A DNA stretch of 20,161 nt. It comes from a virus. Positions 1 to 7,207 of this stretch are shown in pieces. Under the pieces are notes generated by a model. It was not told where the DNA came from and did no database searches. It worked only from the letters and a program-made list of their open reading frames with translations. Numbering within the stretch: position 1 is the stretch's first letter; every line of letters starts with the position of its first letter. Made by a program: the position numbers and the translations under genes. Location: positions 1 through 20,161 of IMG/VR virus record IMGVR_UViG_3300031227_006873; one strand, written 5' to 3'.

Positions 1-2
1 AG

Positions 3-110
3 CAGGAGGATGAGCTGGATTTGGCTCCGGTAAGCCACAAGCCGGAGCCGGAGGAGCCAACGGACCCACAAGGGATAGTGCTGGACGACGATGATGACCT
101 CGATTTCTGA
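3..110 (+). CDS. C-terminal fragment of an acidic-tailed protein, possibly phage SSB
   Basis: An open frame enters from the left edge and stops with TGA at 108-110, leaving 35 residues. The visible part is a Pro/Glu-rich linker followed by a strongly acidic end, DDDDDLDF. A disordered linker finishing in an acidic tip with a terminal Phe is the layout of the protein-interaction tail of single-stranded DNA-binding proteins (bacterial SSB ends in a DDDIPF-like tip). The exonuclease and RuvC-like resolvase downstream make an SSB plausible here. The OB-fold is outside the window, so the identity rests only on the tail, and other phage proteins also end in acidic runs. Confidence 0.5.
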   Translation, partial: QEDELDLAPVSHKPEPEEPTDPQGIVLDDDDDLDF

Positions 111-119
111 CGCAAACAC

Positions 120-148
120 TTGACCTAGTGGTCTCGTGCCGGTAGTCT
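120..148 (+). promoter_or_regulatory. Probable sigma70-type promoter before the lipoprotein-like gene
   Basis: TTGACC (120-125, five of six consensus bases) is followed after exactly 17 bases by TAGTCT (143-148, three of six). It lies between the stop of the first gene and the start at 169. The -10 element is weak, so this is a tentative call. Confidence 0.4.
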
Positions 149-168
149 ACCATCACTTGGGAGGCCAC

Positions 169-636
169 ATGCGCGAAACCTCAGTCGCAATCGTCGTGCT
201 CGCAATGCTCACCTGCAGTTGCAACGTGATCGAGGAGTGGGAGACGAGTCCCGCGCTTGTCCGGAGCAAGGCTGAGCTGGCCGGCGCCGCCATGGTCTAC
301 ACGTACTTCGCCGCCGACCCGAAGGCCAAGGCCGGCGCAAAGCATATGCGTGAGACGATCAAGGTCATCGAGGGCGTGGTCGACTCGTTCCCCGCTGCGG
401 GGTTCAACGTCTTCCTTCCCGAGGTGAACAAGAAGCTCGAAGAGGTGATGACAGGCGAGGCTGCGGTGTATCTGATGCCCGCCAAGATGTTCGCCGGCAT
501 CTTATTGGAGAGCCTGCAACAGAAGGCTGTGAAGGACCACTGGTTCGACGACGTGAACGCCGTCTCGGACATTCTCTCTGCGTTCCTGTCGGGCGCTGAC
601 GGCGCGATGGCTGCGTACGTCCAGCCCGACTCCTAA
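169..636 (+). CDS. Small secreted or lipoprotein-like protein, unknown function
   Basis: A 155-aa protein that I do not recognise. The start at 169 is chosen over an in-frame ATG at 136 because GGGAGG (159-164) lies five bases before it and because it places a signal-like segment at the very N-terminus: a charged MRET start, a hydrophobic stretch (residues 5-15) and then TCSC (C16, C18). That layout resembles a short lipoprotein signal, although neither cysteine sits in an ideal lipobox. The rest is predicted mostly helical and soluble. It is a single-gene unit, with a probable promoter at 120-148 and a strong terminator at 684-716, so it seems to be expressed separately from its neighbours. 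Such a solitary surface or periplasmic protein could be a host-modifying (moron) or lysis-related gene; that is inference only. Confidence 0.75.
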   Translation: MRETSVAIVVLAMLTCSCNVIEEWETSPALVRSKAELAGAAMVYTYFAADPKAKAGAKHMRETIKVIEGVVDSFPAAGFNVFLPEVNKKLEEVMTGEAAVYLMPAKMFAGILLESLQQKAVKDHWFDDVNAVSDILSAFLSGADGAMAAYVQPDS

Positions 637-683
637 AGAGCCGCGCTAAGCCAGCAACCAGACCAGCTGGCACTTCCGAAGAG

Positions 684-716
684 AGGCGTCCCATTCCGCG
701 GGACGCCTTTCTTTAT
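684..716 (+). terminator. Rho-independent terminator
   Basis: A perfect 9-bp stem AGGCGTCCC (684-692) / GGGACGCCT (700-708) with a 7-base loop is followed by a T-rich tract (TTCTTTATT). It ends the transcript of the lipoprotein-like gene. Confidence 0.9.
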
Positions 717-739
717 TGGCCAACAAATTGGAGTGTGGA

Positions 740-892
740 ATGGCACAAGAACAGGATCCACTTGCTCGATACAGATCGAGTCAAGGTGCGTCGTATATAG
801 AGCCGAAGCATATCGGCTTCATCTGTCTTCCCGTGAAGAGGTCCGACGCCCGCGGACCATCTCGGACCAGCGAGCTAGGCGGGAAACTCTGA
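740..892 (+). CDS. Possible 50-aa small protein
   Basis: An ATG at 740 preceded by GGAG at 730-733 (six-base spacing) opens a 50-codon frame that begins MAQEQDPLARYR and ends at TGA 890-892. The product would be basic, with no recognisable motif. The same stretch contains three perfect 6-bp hairpins (765-780, 801-818, 840-858), so the sequence may instead be, or also be, a structured RNA. The good ribosome site favours a gene; the hairpins argue for caution. Confidence 0.4.
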   Translation: MAQEQDPLARYRSSQGASYIEPKHIGFICLPVKRSDARGPSRTSELGGKL

Positions 893-990
893 CCCGGTGA
901 TGGGTGGGATACCCGCTACTATATAGCCCCTAAATCCGAGGCGTGACAGTTGAGGGCCGTGCGTCAGCCAAGCGCTGGGGCGCGGCCCTC
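765..990 (+). ncRNA. Hairpin-rich segment, possible structured RNA or leader
   Basis: Between the terminator at 684-716 and the gene at 1016 there are successive hairpins: CTCGAT/ATCGAG (765-770/775-780), AGCCGA/TCGGCT (801-806/813-818), GGTCCG/CGGACC (840-845/853-858), GGGT/ACCC (902-905/911-914) and a long one with GAGGGCCG (952-959) paired to CGGCCCTC (983-990), extendable to 11 bp with one G-U pair. The last ends 25 nt before the next start codon and has no T-run, so it is more likely a leader or RNA element than a terminator. Whether this is one RNA, a leader or incidental is not settled by the sequence. Confidence 0.35.
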
Positions 991-1015
991 CTTGCCAAGT
1001 GAAAAGGGAGATGTC

Positions 1016-1339
1016 GTGGAAACTCTTGCTTACGCGTTCTTGCTGACGGTTGTCGTGGTTTCGTTCATCATCCTCATACATCTCAACTTCAAAGAGACCC
1101 TGCTTCACGTCATGAATGCATACGATCAGTCGATCCACGCGCATCACGACGCGAGTGTTCGAGTTGCGGATCACCGACGGCTGGACAACGAGCGCATAAA
1201 GGAGGTCATGTACTGGGGCAAGGAGATGGCGAGGCACCACAAGGAGTTGGCGCAGTTCGTACTTGCCGAGATTCATCGCTTGCAGCCTCCGGAACATTCA
1301 GACGCGGCGCCGACGGAAGACACGGACAAGTCGGCCTGA
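1016..1339 (+). CDS. Small membrane-anchored protein, unknown function
   Basis: A 107-aa protein that I do not recognise. The GTG at 1016 is chosen because AAGGGAG (1003-1009) sits six bases upstream. The longer reading from TTG 950 would translate through a strong hairpin and has no ribosome site. Residues about 5-24 (AYAFLLTVVVVSFIILI) form one clear transmembrane helix. The remainder is a charged, His-rich, probably coiled helix with an acidic tail. An N-terminal anchor followed by a cytoplasmic or periplasmic coiled helix is common among phage membrane accessory and inner-membrane spanin-type proteins, but no overlapping partner gene is seen, so I do not call it a spanin. Confidence 0.7.
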   Translation: METLAYAFLLTVVVVSFIILIHLNFKETLLHVMNAYDQSIHAHHDASVRVADHRRLDNERIKEVMYWGKEMARHHKELAQFVLAEIHRLQPPEHSDAAPTEDTDKSA

Positions 1340-1383
1340 TGGGCTTTCGCAAGGACCAGCATTAGCGAGGAGGTCGTCTGACG

Positions 1384-1740
1384 ATGAGTAACGCTGCTGA
1401 CGAAAAGTGTGCATCGTGTGAGTCGCTGCGCAAATGGCTGAGTGATGAGCGGAAGGCTGTCCGCGAACTCACCGACAAACTGAAGGCCGCCCGTGCTTCG
1501 TCCAAATCGCTGCGCACGCAACTCAAGGGCACGGGCAACCTTGACGCCGATATCGTAGCAAGGGAAGTCGCAAAAGCCATAAACAACGGGCTAGGTCACT
1601 ACATCGTCACGACAACCCACGCGACGGTCAAGGCGCTCAGAGACGACGCTCTGGCAGAAGTCGCGATTAAGCGGTCCGCTGGCGTGAAGGCGGCTGTAGC
1701 GAACGCCGCCCAGAGACAGATAGATAACAGGGGGTACTGA
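1384..1740 (+). CDS. Small coiled-coil protein, unknown function
   Basis: A 118-aa protein beginning with ATG at 1384. GAGGAGG lies about 10 bases upstream, a slightly long spacing. Near the N-terminus it has a single CxxC (CASC, residues 9-12), followed by a highly charged helix (about 14-50) with a heptad-like pattern and then an Ala-rich helical C-terminal half. One CxxC alone is not enough to claim a zinc site. Its TGA overlaps a possible 28-aa start (1740). No family recognised. Confidence 0.65.
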   Translation: MSNAADEKCASCESLRKWLSDERKAVRELTDKLKAARASSKSLRTQLKGTGNLDADIVAREVAKAINNGLGHYIVTTTHATVKALRDDALAEVAIKRSAGVKAAVANAAQRQIDNRGY

Positions 1741-1826
1741 TGCGCCGCGAGAAGCTCACGTACACGATCCGTTGCTCGGGCCTCCCGACGTCAAAGAGGT
1801 CCGAGCGATGGATCTCAAGAAGGTGA
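1740..1826 (+). CDS. Possible 28-aa basic peptide
   Basis: An ATG at 1740 overlaps the stop of the preceding gene (TGATG arrangement), and the AGGGGGT run just upstream could serve as a ribosome site. The product MRREKLTYTIRCSGLPTSKR... is 28 residues and basic. It fills the gap between two genes exactly, which supports translation by coupling, but a frame this short could be chance. Confidence 0.3.
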   Translation: MRREKLTYTIRCSGLPTSKRSERWISRR

Positions 1827-1833
1827 GTGTCTG

Positions 1834-2115
1834 ATGGAAGACAAACCATTTGTCATCGCACATAACTGTTTAAGTGAGGGCTATCCCGAGCGAAAGCTGC
1901 TGAACGTCGAAAACTTCGGTGAGCGCTGGTATATGCTCAGGGATCACCCCAAGCGGCTCGAAGGTATGAAGTTCTACAAGCTTGTCGAGTTGCCCAAGCC
2001 AGCGATACTAGCGGAGATGGACGCCTGCAGGAAGACCTATGAGAAGCAGGAGCACAAGGAAGCGCTGGCGGTAGCTAGAGCAGAGGTTCGCAGGTTGGAA
2101 GCCGAAGAGGAATGA
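1834..2115 (+). CDS. Hypothetical protein
   Basis: A 93-aa protein with ATG at 1834; AAGGTGAG about seven bases upstream may act as the ribosome site. The first two thirds look like a small mixed alpha/beta domain with several aromatic residues (GERWYMLRDHP around residue 30). The last 30 residues are a Lys/Glu/Ala-rich helix, probably coiled coil. The stop overlaps the following ATG (ATGA at 2112-2115), so the next gene is probably translationally coupled. Function unknown. Confidence 0.65.
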   Translation: MEDKPFVIAHNCLSEGYPERKLLNVENFGERWYMLRDHPKRLEGMKFYKLVELPKPAILAEMDACRKTYEKQEHKEALAVARAEVRRLEAEEE

Positions 2116-2318
2116 GGCACTTCACGGAGGCCGGCGTTATGTACAGGCATCTCGCGAACCGTGAAGCGGCCGAGCCATGGGAGCGTATCTTCCGGTATCG
2201 CTGGCGTCACACAGCGACAGGCACGACGGGGACGCGACTCATCGCGATCCTGCAAGGGCACATCGATAGCTTGCTGCTGTACTGGAGTTGTGTGCGATGG
2301 ACGTACTCACCTCTTTGA
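2112..2318 (+). CDS. Hypothetical small protein
   Basis: A 68-aa frame starting in an ATGA overlap with the previous gene. An alternative start is the ATG at 2139, which has GGAGG nine bases upstream and would give 59 residues. The protein is Arg/Trp-rich with no recognised motif. A competing frame from 2161 lacks a good start and runs into the next gene, so this one is preferred. Confidence is modest because the product has unusual composition. Confidence 0.45.
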   Translation: MRHFTEAGVMYRHLANREAAEPWERIFRYRWRHTATGTTGTRLIAILQGHIDSLLLYWSCVRWTYSPL

Positions 2319-2417
2319 CGGGCGCGTGATTCTACACCGCGGCGTAAAATCCCCGCGTAGTTTGTACTTGCCGAACAACCTACTTGCTGCTACCTTTGAA
2401 ACGTCGAGGAGCGAGGA
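2319..2417 (+). other. Short intergenic leader with a hairpin
   Basis: A 99-base gap before the Cys-rich gene. CGCGG (2338-2342) pairs with CCGCG (2353-2357), with a flanking CTA/TAG match. TAAAAT at 2345-2350 looks like a -10 box but has no suitable -35 at the right distance, so I do not call a promoter. Confidence 0.3.
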
Positions 2418-3296
2418 ATGCCGTCGAAAGCACCGCCGTTCAACTACAAGCGGTGGCAAAACCGCCGCGAGCGCATCTATACTGCGTGTGTCGATAACGC
2501 TGGCCTCTTGGGGCAGGTGCTCGATCCCGACGTATTCACTGAGCTAATTGTCCTCCTGCGTCGAACTCTCAAGCTGAAGGCTGCGCACGAATCGGTGCTG
2601 CGCGATTCACTGTTGGAGTACGCTGGCACTGAGATGACCGAGGGTGTCTTTGACTGCATCGCAGTTAGGCTCGCTGGCGGCTACGACGACATCTGTGCAG
2701 GCAAGATAATCCTCTCGACGAACACGGTGCCGAGCAACGGTGAGTGGATGCCAGTCGAAGTCGAGGAGATGCGCTTCGCCGAGGTACGAAACTACAAGGC
2801 GCAGGTCAAGATGACGGCGATGATCCTCACCGGAATGCTCGCTGGTCGTGTCTTTACGCAGAAGATGCCGGCGAAGGCGACGTCAGTGTTCTTCGCGAAC
2901 ACGATGGGTTGGGCGAAGTTCGGACCGCGCCCAGCTCATAGTGAGCTTGTTCAGCTGAAGTTCACTGGCCTGATCGTCGCCGACAAACAACGTGGGCTAC
3001 AGGTAGATGAGTACAAGTGCACGGCAGGACAGCTGAAGCTCAACAAGTTGTTGCGTGAGGGTCGCGACGAGCCGTGCGTCATGAACCACAGATATCAGTG
3101 CAAGACGTGTCCGATAGGGTACAGCAAGTGTCCGCGCGGGACTCACAGGTACACGTGGGTTCCGCGTCTTTGTCCGAGTTGCAAAGATGAGCGCGCCATC
3201 TACGATCCGGCAGAGCCGAACATGAAGTTCTGTCTGTTGTGCCGGTCGCGGTCAGCGCGCTCTTCGTGGGCGCGTGAACGGCGTGGCGTGACATAG
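2418..3296 (+). CDS. Phage protein with a Cys-rich, multi-zinc C-terminal region
   Basis: A 292-aa protein with ATG at 2418 and GAGGAG (2406-2411) six bases before it. Residues 1-200 look like a globular alpha/beta domain that I do not recognise. The C-terminal 75 residues carry a dense set of possible metal ligands: C220, H224, C228, C231, C238, H243, C252, C255, C272 and C275, including three CxxC pairs (CKTC, CPSC, CLLC). That is enough for two zinc sites, and zinc ribbons of this type usually bind nucleic acid or hold protein complexes together. The tail after the last pair is Arg/Ser-rich. The following gene starts 10 bases after its stop with its own ribosome site. The zinc-binding call is by pattern only, and function is unknown. 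Confidence 0.75.
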   Translation: MPSKAPPFNYKRWQNRRERIYTACVDNAGLLGQVLDPDVFTELIVLLRRTLKLKAAHESVLRDSLLEYAGTEMTEGVFDCIAVRLAGGYDDICAGKIILSTNTVPSNGEWMPVEVEEMRFAEVRNYKAQVKMTAMILTGMLAGRVFTQKMPAKATSVFFANTMGWAKFGPRPAHSELVQLKFTGLIVADKQRGLQVDEYKCTAGQLKLNKLLREGRDEPCVMNHRYQCKTCPIGYSKCPRGTHRYTWVPRLCPSCKDERAIYDPAEPNMKFCLLCRSRSARSSWARERRGVT

Positions 3297-3306
3297 GAGG
3301 TGTGCG

Positions 3307-3807
3307 ATGGCTCTGCAGATGGTTGGTCCCCACGATCTCAGGAGGTACAACCCTGACCGTGATATGCTCTGGGGCTTGCACCGGTTCTTTCGGCGCGCGC
3401 TGGAGCAGCTTGGCGACGGGGAATTCAAGACACTGCATAAGCTGATGTCCGCGAACGGCATTCATGTGCCGCAGACGACGCTCAAGGAATCGATGGAGCA
3501 GCTCATCAAGGATCTGGCAGCTGTGCTTGCCAATCCGCACCTCAAGGACACGCAGGATCCGGAGAAGGAAGCGACGGAGTTGCTGAGTTGTTTGTTCACC
3601 AACACGCAGCCCGGCTACGTGGCGCTGCGAACGCTGTTCAGTGTGATGTTCCTGAAGGGAGTCGTATGCGAGCTACCCATTTGGTGCGCGATGACGCGGC
3701 CAAAGCATCCGAACGATCCGTTGCCGAGTCACGACGAGATCGAGGATGCAGCCAATGAATTCCTCAACAAGATCGGAACGACGGGAGGCACAGCTAGTGA
3801 CGACTAA
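3307..3807 (+). CDS. Hypothetical helical protein
   Basis: A 166-aa protein; ATG at 3307 with AGGAGG (3296-3301) at good spacing. It appears mostly alpha-helical with an acidic C-terminus (ASDD). No motif recognised. Its last 11 bases overlap the GTG start of the exonuclease gene, so the two are probably co-translated. Confidence 0.7.
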   Translation: MALQMVGPHDLRRYNPDRDMLWGLHRFFRRALEQLGDGEFKTLHKLMSANGIHVPQTTLKESMEQLIKDLAAVLANPHLKDTQDPEKEATELLSCLFTNTQPGYVALRTLFSVMFLKGVVCELPIWCAMTRPKHPNDPLPSHDEIEDAANEFLNKIGTTGGTASDD

Positions 3808-4492
3808 CTTCAACTTACTCATGAAGGCTGTCGCCGAGCGCTGCCCCGGCGGTTCGATACCAAACGACTATCTGGTCATCGATCTCGAAACGACGGGGTT
3901 TCCGAACCCCAGACGTGCCGAGTACGTGGTGCAGTTCGGCTATGCAGTCGTGCAGGGCCGACAGATGACCGACAACTACTCGACGCTGTTGAAGACGCCG
4001 CCCAACTGGATCACTCCCGGTGCATCGGAAGTAACGGGCATCACCGACGAGATGATTCAGAAGGATGGCCAAGAGCCGGCGGCGTTCTACACCGAGCTGA
4101 TCAAGCTGCTGGAGCTGTACAGGTCGAGCGGCTCGATGTTCGTTGGCCATAATTTGAAACGGTTCGACTGTCCGTTCCTCGAAGCCAATTTCAAGCACTA
4201 CGGCTTTGACTTCGCGTTTGGCCCGGACGAGATAATCGATACAGGAATGCTGTTCAAGGCGTCGCAGCTGTTCGCGGCGCCCGCGGACGACGAGAAACTT
4301 GGCGCGTTCTTCGACCGTGTGGGTCAGACTCGTAGCCGCGCGAAGTGGAATCTGGGGTTTTCCGTCCAGCGCCTCGGTCTCGACATGAAGTACGGGATCG
4401 ACTTGTCGGAGGCCCATGATGCGGCATTTGACTGCCGTTTGACTCATTTGCTTCTCGAAGAACTACGGAGGCTTGCTGACGTTACAGGCTAG
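3797..4492 (+). CDS. DnaQ-like DEDDh 3'-5' exonuclease
   Basis: A 231-aa protein of the RNase T / DnaQ exonuclease superfamily, which removes nucleotides from 3' ends of DNA or RNA with two metal ions. All motifs are visible: Exo I in VIDLETTG (D29, E31), Exo II in GHNLKRFD (D124), and Exo III in HDAAFD (H207, D212), which makes it the DEDDh subtype. The protein is close to a stand-alone exonuclease domain in length, with no polymerase attached. GTG at 3797 is chosen because GGGAGG lies about eight bases upstream; the longer reading from 3746 lies deep inside the previous gene. In a phage it could proofread for a polymerase, degrade host DNA or process recombination intermediates. The RuvC-like gene downstream favours replication or recombination. 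Confidence 0.9.
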   Translation: MTTNFNLLMKAVAERCPGGSIPNDYLVIDLETTGFPNPRRAEYVVQFGYAVVQGRQMTDNYSTLLKTPPNWITPGASEVTGITDEMIQKDGQEPAAFYTELIKLLELYRSSGSMFVGHNLKRFDCPFLEANFKHYGFDFAFGPDEIIDTGMLFKASQLFAAPADDEKLGAFFDRVGQTRSRAKWNLGFSVQRLGLDMKYGIDLSEAHDAAFDCRLTHLLLEELRRLADVTG

Positions 4493-4510
4493 TAGAAGCG
4501 GAGGTTGACC

Positions 4511-5299
4511 ATGGCGAGTGCACAGGGCCGGAAGCGGTGTACTGGTTGTGGTAAGACCAAGGCACTGCAAGCGTTTCACAAGCATAAAGGACGAAAAGAT
4601 GGAAGGAACTCGCAGTGCAAGAACTGTCGCGTGATACAAACTCGTGACTACTATGCAGCTCATTTCGAGCAGTGTGTTGCGTATGCTAAGGAGTACCGAG
4701 CAACACACACTGAGGCCATAAGAGAAGCAAAGCGCAGTTACCGTGCAAAGCACTTGGAGGAGCGCAGGGCTGCAGAGCGCTGTAACGCTGCGAAACATCG
4801 GAAAGAGAATAACGCGTATTGTCGCGCTTGGTATAAGGCCAACAGCGAGAAGTGCCGTGCGAATGCTCGACGCTATCGGAAAGCCGACCCGAAGAAATGT
4901 CAGGAAACGGTTTGTAAGTGCCGTGCCGCAAAGCCAGAGAAGTACAAGAAGCTAGCGAGGGCAGCTACGCGAGTGCGAAGGGCGCGAAAACACTCCATCG
5001 GCGAGTGTTTCACGGGTGCCATGGAAGCCTTCATGCGCAACTTTTGGCTGCATGAGTGTGCGCTCTGTGGTAGCGAGGTTAGCCTTTGTGCAGATCATTG
5101 GCTACCGCTTTCAAAGGGACACGCACTGGCGATGGACAACGCCGTTCTACTCTGTCATTCGTGTAACAGCCGCAAGGGAGCTACGCTGCCAAGTGCCTTC
5201 CTCGACCACGCGACTGTTGTCCGTATCGAGCGGAAGTTGCAGAAGCAGGCTGCTGCGTGGGAATTATCGCAGAGCGTAACAGCGGAGGTGGGCCTATGA
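4511..5299 (+). CDS. HNH endonuclease with N-terminal zinc finger, likely homing enzyme
   Basis: A 262-aa basic protein; ATG at 4511 with GCGGAGG six bases upstream. Residues 10-39 form a zinc finger (C10, C13, C36, C39) in the CxxCG...F..C..C style common at the N-terminus of phage HNH proteins. Residues 40-140 are an imperfect repeat of short basic units (Y..A.H.E, RYRKADPKK), probably a DNA-contacting arm. The HNH domain is at about 183-223: C183/C186, ADHWLPLSKG (D195, H196), N210, and CHSCNSRKG (C215, C218, N219). This matches the zinc-bound treble-clef nuclease fold that makes double-strand breaks or nicks. It lies between the exonuclease and resolvase genes and ends in an ATGA overlap with the latter. 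A free-standing homing endonuclease is the likeliest role; a packaging or recombination nuclease is the alternative. Confidence 0.88.
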   Translation: MASAQGRKRCTGCGKTKALQAFHKHKGRKDGRNSQCKNCRVIQTRDYYAAHFEQCVAYAKEYRATHTEAIREAKRSYRAKHLEERRAAERCNAAKHRKENNAYCRAWYKANSEKCRANARRYRKADPKKCQETVCKCRAAKPEKYKKLARAATRVRRARKHSIGECFTGAMEAFMRNFWLHECALCGSEVSLCADHWLPLSKGHALAMDNAVLLCHSCNSRKGATLPSAFLDHATVVRIERKLQKQAAAWELSQSVTAEVGL

Positions 5300-5853
5300 A
5301 CATCATTTGTTATGATGCCGGATATGTAAACCTTGGCTGGGTTGCAGCCAAGGTGACCAAACGAACGGAACCGAAGGTCATCGATTGCGGCGTGTCGATG
5401 GCGCCGCAACTGTCGCCGAAGGAGCGAAAGCGCCGTGGACTGTCAGCGGCGCACAACAACATTGCGAGGATCGAGAAGCAGGTTGCTTTTGTGGTGAATC
5501 TGCACAGGCTGTATGATCCAGCGGCGTACTTCATCGAGATACCTCATGGTGGCGCGAAGGGTGCGCTTGCTATCCGGGCGATGGCGTACGCAACGACCCT
5601 GCTCGTGGCGTCGCTTCAGATCCTTGCGGACGGACGGCCGGTGACGTATATGCTCCCGAGCGAGGTCAAGGAGTTGGTGGGGGGCAAGACGACGTCCTCG
5701 AAGGAGGAGCTGGCGTCAGCGGTCAGGACGTTCTGGCCGACTGTTGACTGGGCGAAGCACGGCAAGAAGAGCGAAAATATGACTGATGCCGGAGCTGTCT
5801 GTCTGGCAATGAGGTTCCACCAGACGTTCAAAGCGCTCATGTCAGCATGCTGA
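5296..5853 (+). CDS. RuvC-like Holliday junction resolvase
   Basis: A 185-aa protein with the RuvC/RNase H-fold layout: an N-terminal strand with D7 (IICYDAGYVNLGW), a central strand ending in a conserved Glu (FIEIP, E81) and a C-terminal acidic residue in MTDAGAV (D164). A basic loop with KTTSSKEEL (131-139) matches the family region before the last helices. Enzymes of this family cut four-way DNA junctions, and phages use them to resolve branched DNA before packaging. ATG at 5296 is chosen from GGAGG (5284-5288) and the ATGA overlap with the HNH gene; the longer reading from 5257 lies inside that gene. Length is close to cellular RuvC (about 170-190 aa). The exact position of the last acidic residue is inferred by pattern. 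Confidence 0.82.
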   Translation: MNIICYDAGYVNLGWVAAKVTKRTEPKVIDCGVSMAPQLSPKERKRRGLSAAHNNIARIEKQVAFVVNLHRLYDPAAYFIEIPHGGAKGALAIRAMAYATTLLVASLQILADGRPVTYMLPSEVKELVGGKTTSSKEELASAVRTFWPTVDWAKHGKKSENMTDAGAVCLAMRFHQTFKALMSAC

Positions 5854-6191
5854 ATTACTACACGTATCAAGGAGTGAGCCTGTTCGAGTACGGAGCAACG
5901 GATTTACCGACCAGCGACAACGACTTCACGTTGAAGTTGCACAAGCAGACGACGGTCGGTGCACTCAGGCGCTTCATATCTAACGAGCTGCTGGAGGGCG
6001 TGAGGTACAAGGATATACGCTCGAAGCAGTTGGCCGTGGCGATCTTTGCGGCGTTTGCGCACCCGACGCTTCAGTATGTTGAGCGGAATTTGAGTTCTCC
6101 GCTCTGGTATGAGTTGTTATGCTTCAACGTGCTCATGAGAGAGCAGCTGCAGTCAAGAGCGGTACTACCCGCGAGGAGTGTTGGACCATGA
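5847..6191 (+). CDS. Hypothetical protein
   Basis: A 114-aa protein whose ATG (5847) lies seven bases inside the end of the resolvase gene. No strong ribosome site is seen, so translation probably depends on coupling. It has a short beta-rich N-terminal part with several Tyr and Phe residues and a helical C-terminal two thirds. The C-terminal end overlaps the next gene's start by four bases (6188-6191). No motif recognised. Confidence 0.6.
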   Translation: MLNYYTYQGVSLFEYGATDLPTSDNDFTLKLHKQTTVGALRRFISNELLEGVRYKDIRSKQLAVAIFAAFAHPTLQYVERNLSSPLWYELLCFNVLMREQLQSRAVLPARSVGP

Positions 6192-7207
6192 CAGACGACG
6201 AGACGGCGAAAGCACGAGCCGAGCAGGTCGAGAACGAGCGCAAGATCAACGAGCTGTTCGCCGCTGCCGGCGCGTCGCTGAAGAAGCGCATGGGCGAGGA
6301 CGACGAGCTACGCAAGCTCGCGTACACACTCCTGTTCGCAAACAGGCTCTTTAACTGGGCGACAGCCGAGGCGTGTGCGCTCAAGGGCGTGTCGAACGAG
6401 ATGGTGAACCTGCTTATCAAGGCGCAACAGGAGAAGGCCGCGACTGAGGGCTTCGACTTCGCTGAGATGATCGCGGACTACCAGAAGCATCAGATGCCGT
6501 GGCTGGAGTCTCGTCGCCGTGAGGCCGTGGCACGCAAGACGTCGCGTGAGCGCAGGATCAAGAAGATGATCCAGCGCGGTCGCAAGAAGAACATCAGCCT
6601 CCCGTGCCACTCGATGGAGGCGTTGTTCGAGAACAACTTCACCCACCAAGACCTGCTGGTCGTGGTCGGGGAGCGTCGCGCCGTGGTGCCGATACTGCAG
6701 CTGTGCGCGCGCAAGTACACGAAGGCTGCCGGGAACGTCACGTTGCTGTCGTCCAACGAGGTGGCGTCACCGAACGCGCAGCTCGCCCAGCACATCATCC
6801 CTCCACAGATCTGGCGCAACGCCGCGCTGATCTACGGGGACCTGAAGGCGCTGCTGGAGCCACTCAGTAAGAACATGGACCCGCTGGGGCTGCTGGTGAT
6901 CGAGGATCTCGATAACCTGCTCATGCTGGCCCCGGTAGCTCAGAGTAGGCCGTCGTATCTCAGTCGCGCCTACGGGCTGCTGTCTCAATATCAGGCGGAT
7001 TACGGCGGCGCGATCATCGCCGGCGTCTGCACGGACAACGACCCGCTCGGGATCGACAGTATACAGCTGTATCCGCCCGAGCTGCTGTCGAAGCACGTGC
7101 TCGTGTCGTGGCAGGAGCCGAAGGTGTCGAACATCCCATCCATTGTGGTCGGGAACGACGTCATGCTTCTGTCAGAGATTCAGAAGGAGCTAGCGACCCC
7201 CGAATGA
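6188..7207 (+). CDS. RecA/AAA-fold-like protein with degenerate Walker A
   Basis: A 339-aa protein; ATG at 6188 with GAGGAG upstream and an ATGA overlap with the previous stop. Residues 1-130 are charged and helical, ending in a very basic segment (RKTSRERRIKKMIQRGRKK, about 117-134) that could bind nucleic acid. From about residue 155 the pattern resembles a P-loop NTPase core: a strand and turn LLVVVGERRAVVPIL (156-170) where a Walker A would be, and GLLVIEDLD (234-242) as a Walker B-like strand, then a helix and another strand (GAIIAGVCTD, 274-283). The GKT/S of a real Walker A is absent, so ATP hydrolysis by this chain is doubtful. It could be an inactive helicase/loader-like or recombination-mediator-like protein. 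The fold assignment is inference. Confidence 0.55.
   Translation: MTDDETAKARAEQVENERKINELFAAAGASLKKRMGEDDELRKLAYTLLFANRLFNWATAEACALKGVSNEMVNLLIKAQQEKAATEGFDFAEMIADYQKHQMPWLESRRREAVARKTSRERRIKKMIQRGRKKNISLPCHSMEALFENNFTHQDLLVVVGERRAVVPILQLCARKYTKAAGNVTLLSSNEVASPNAQLAQHIIPPQIWRNAALIYGDLKALLEPLSKNMDPLGLLVIEDLDNLLMLAPVAQSRPSYLSRAYGLLSQYQADYGGAIIAGVCTDNDPLGIDSIQLYPPELLSKHVLVSWQEPKVSNIPSIVVGNDVMLLSEIQKELATPE

Noticed and set aside
2161-2547. 128-codon + frame
   Set aside because: It overlaps the start of the Cys-rich gene by 130 bases, has Ser/Arg-rich shifted-frame composition and no ribosome site.
3815-4447. Minus-strand frame of 210 codons
   Set aside because: Antisense shadow of the DEDDh exonuclease, whose motifs are all intact on the + strand.
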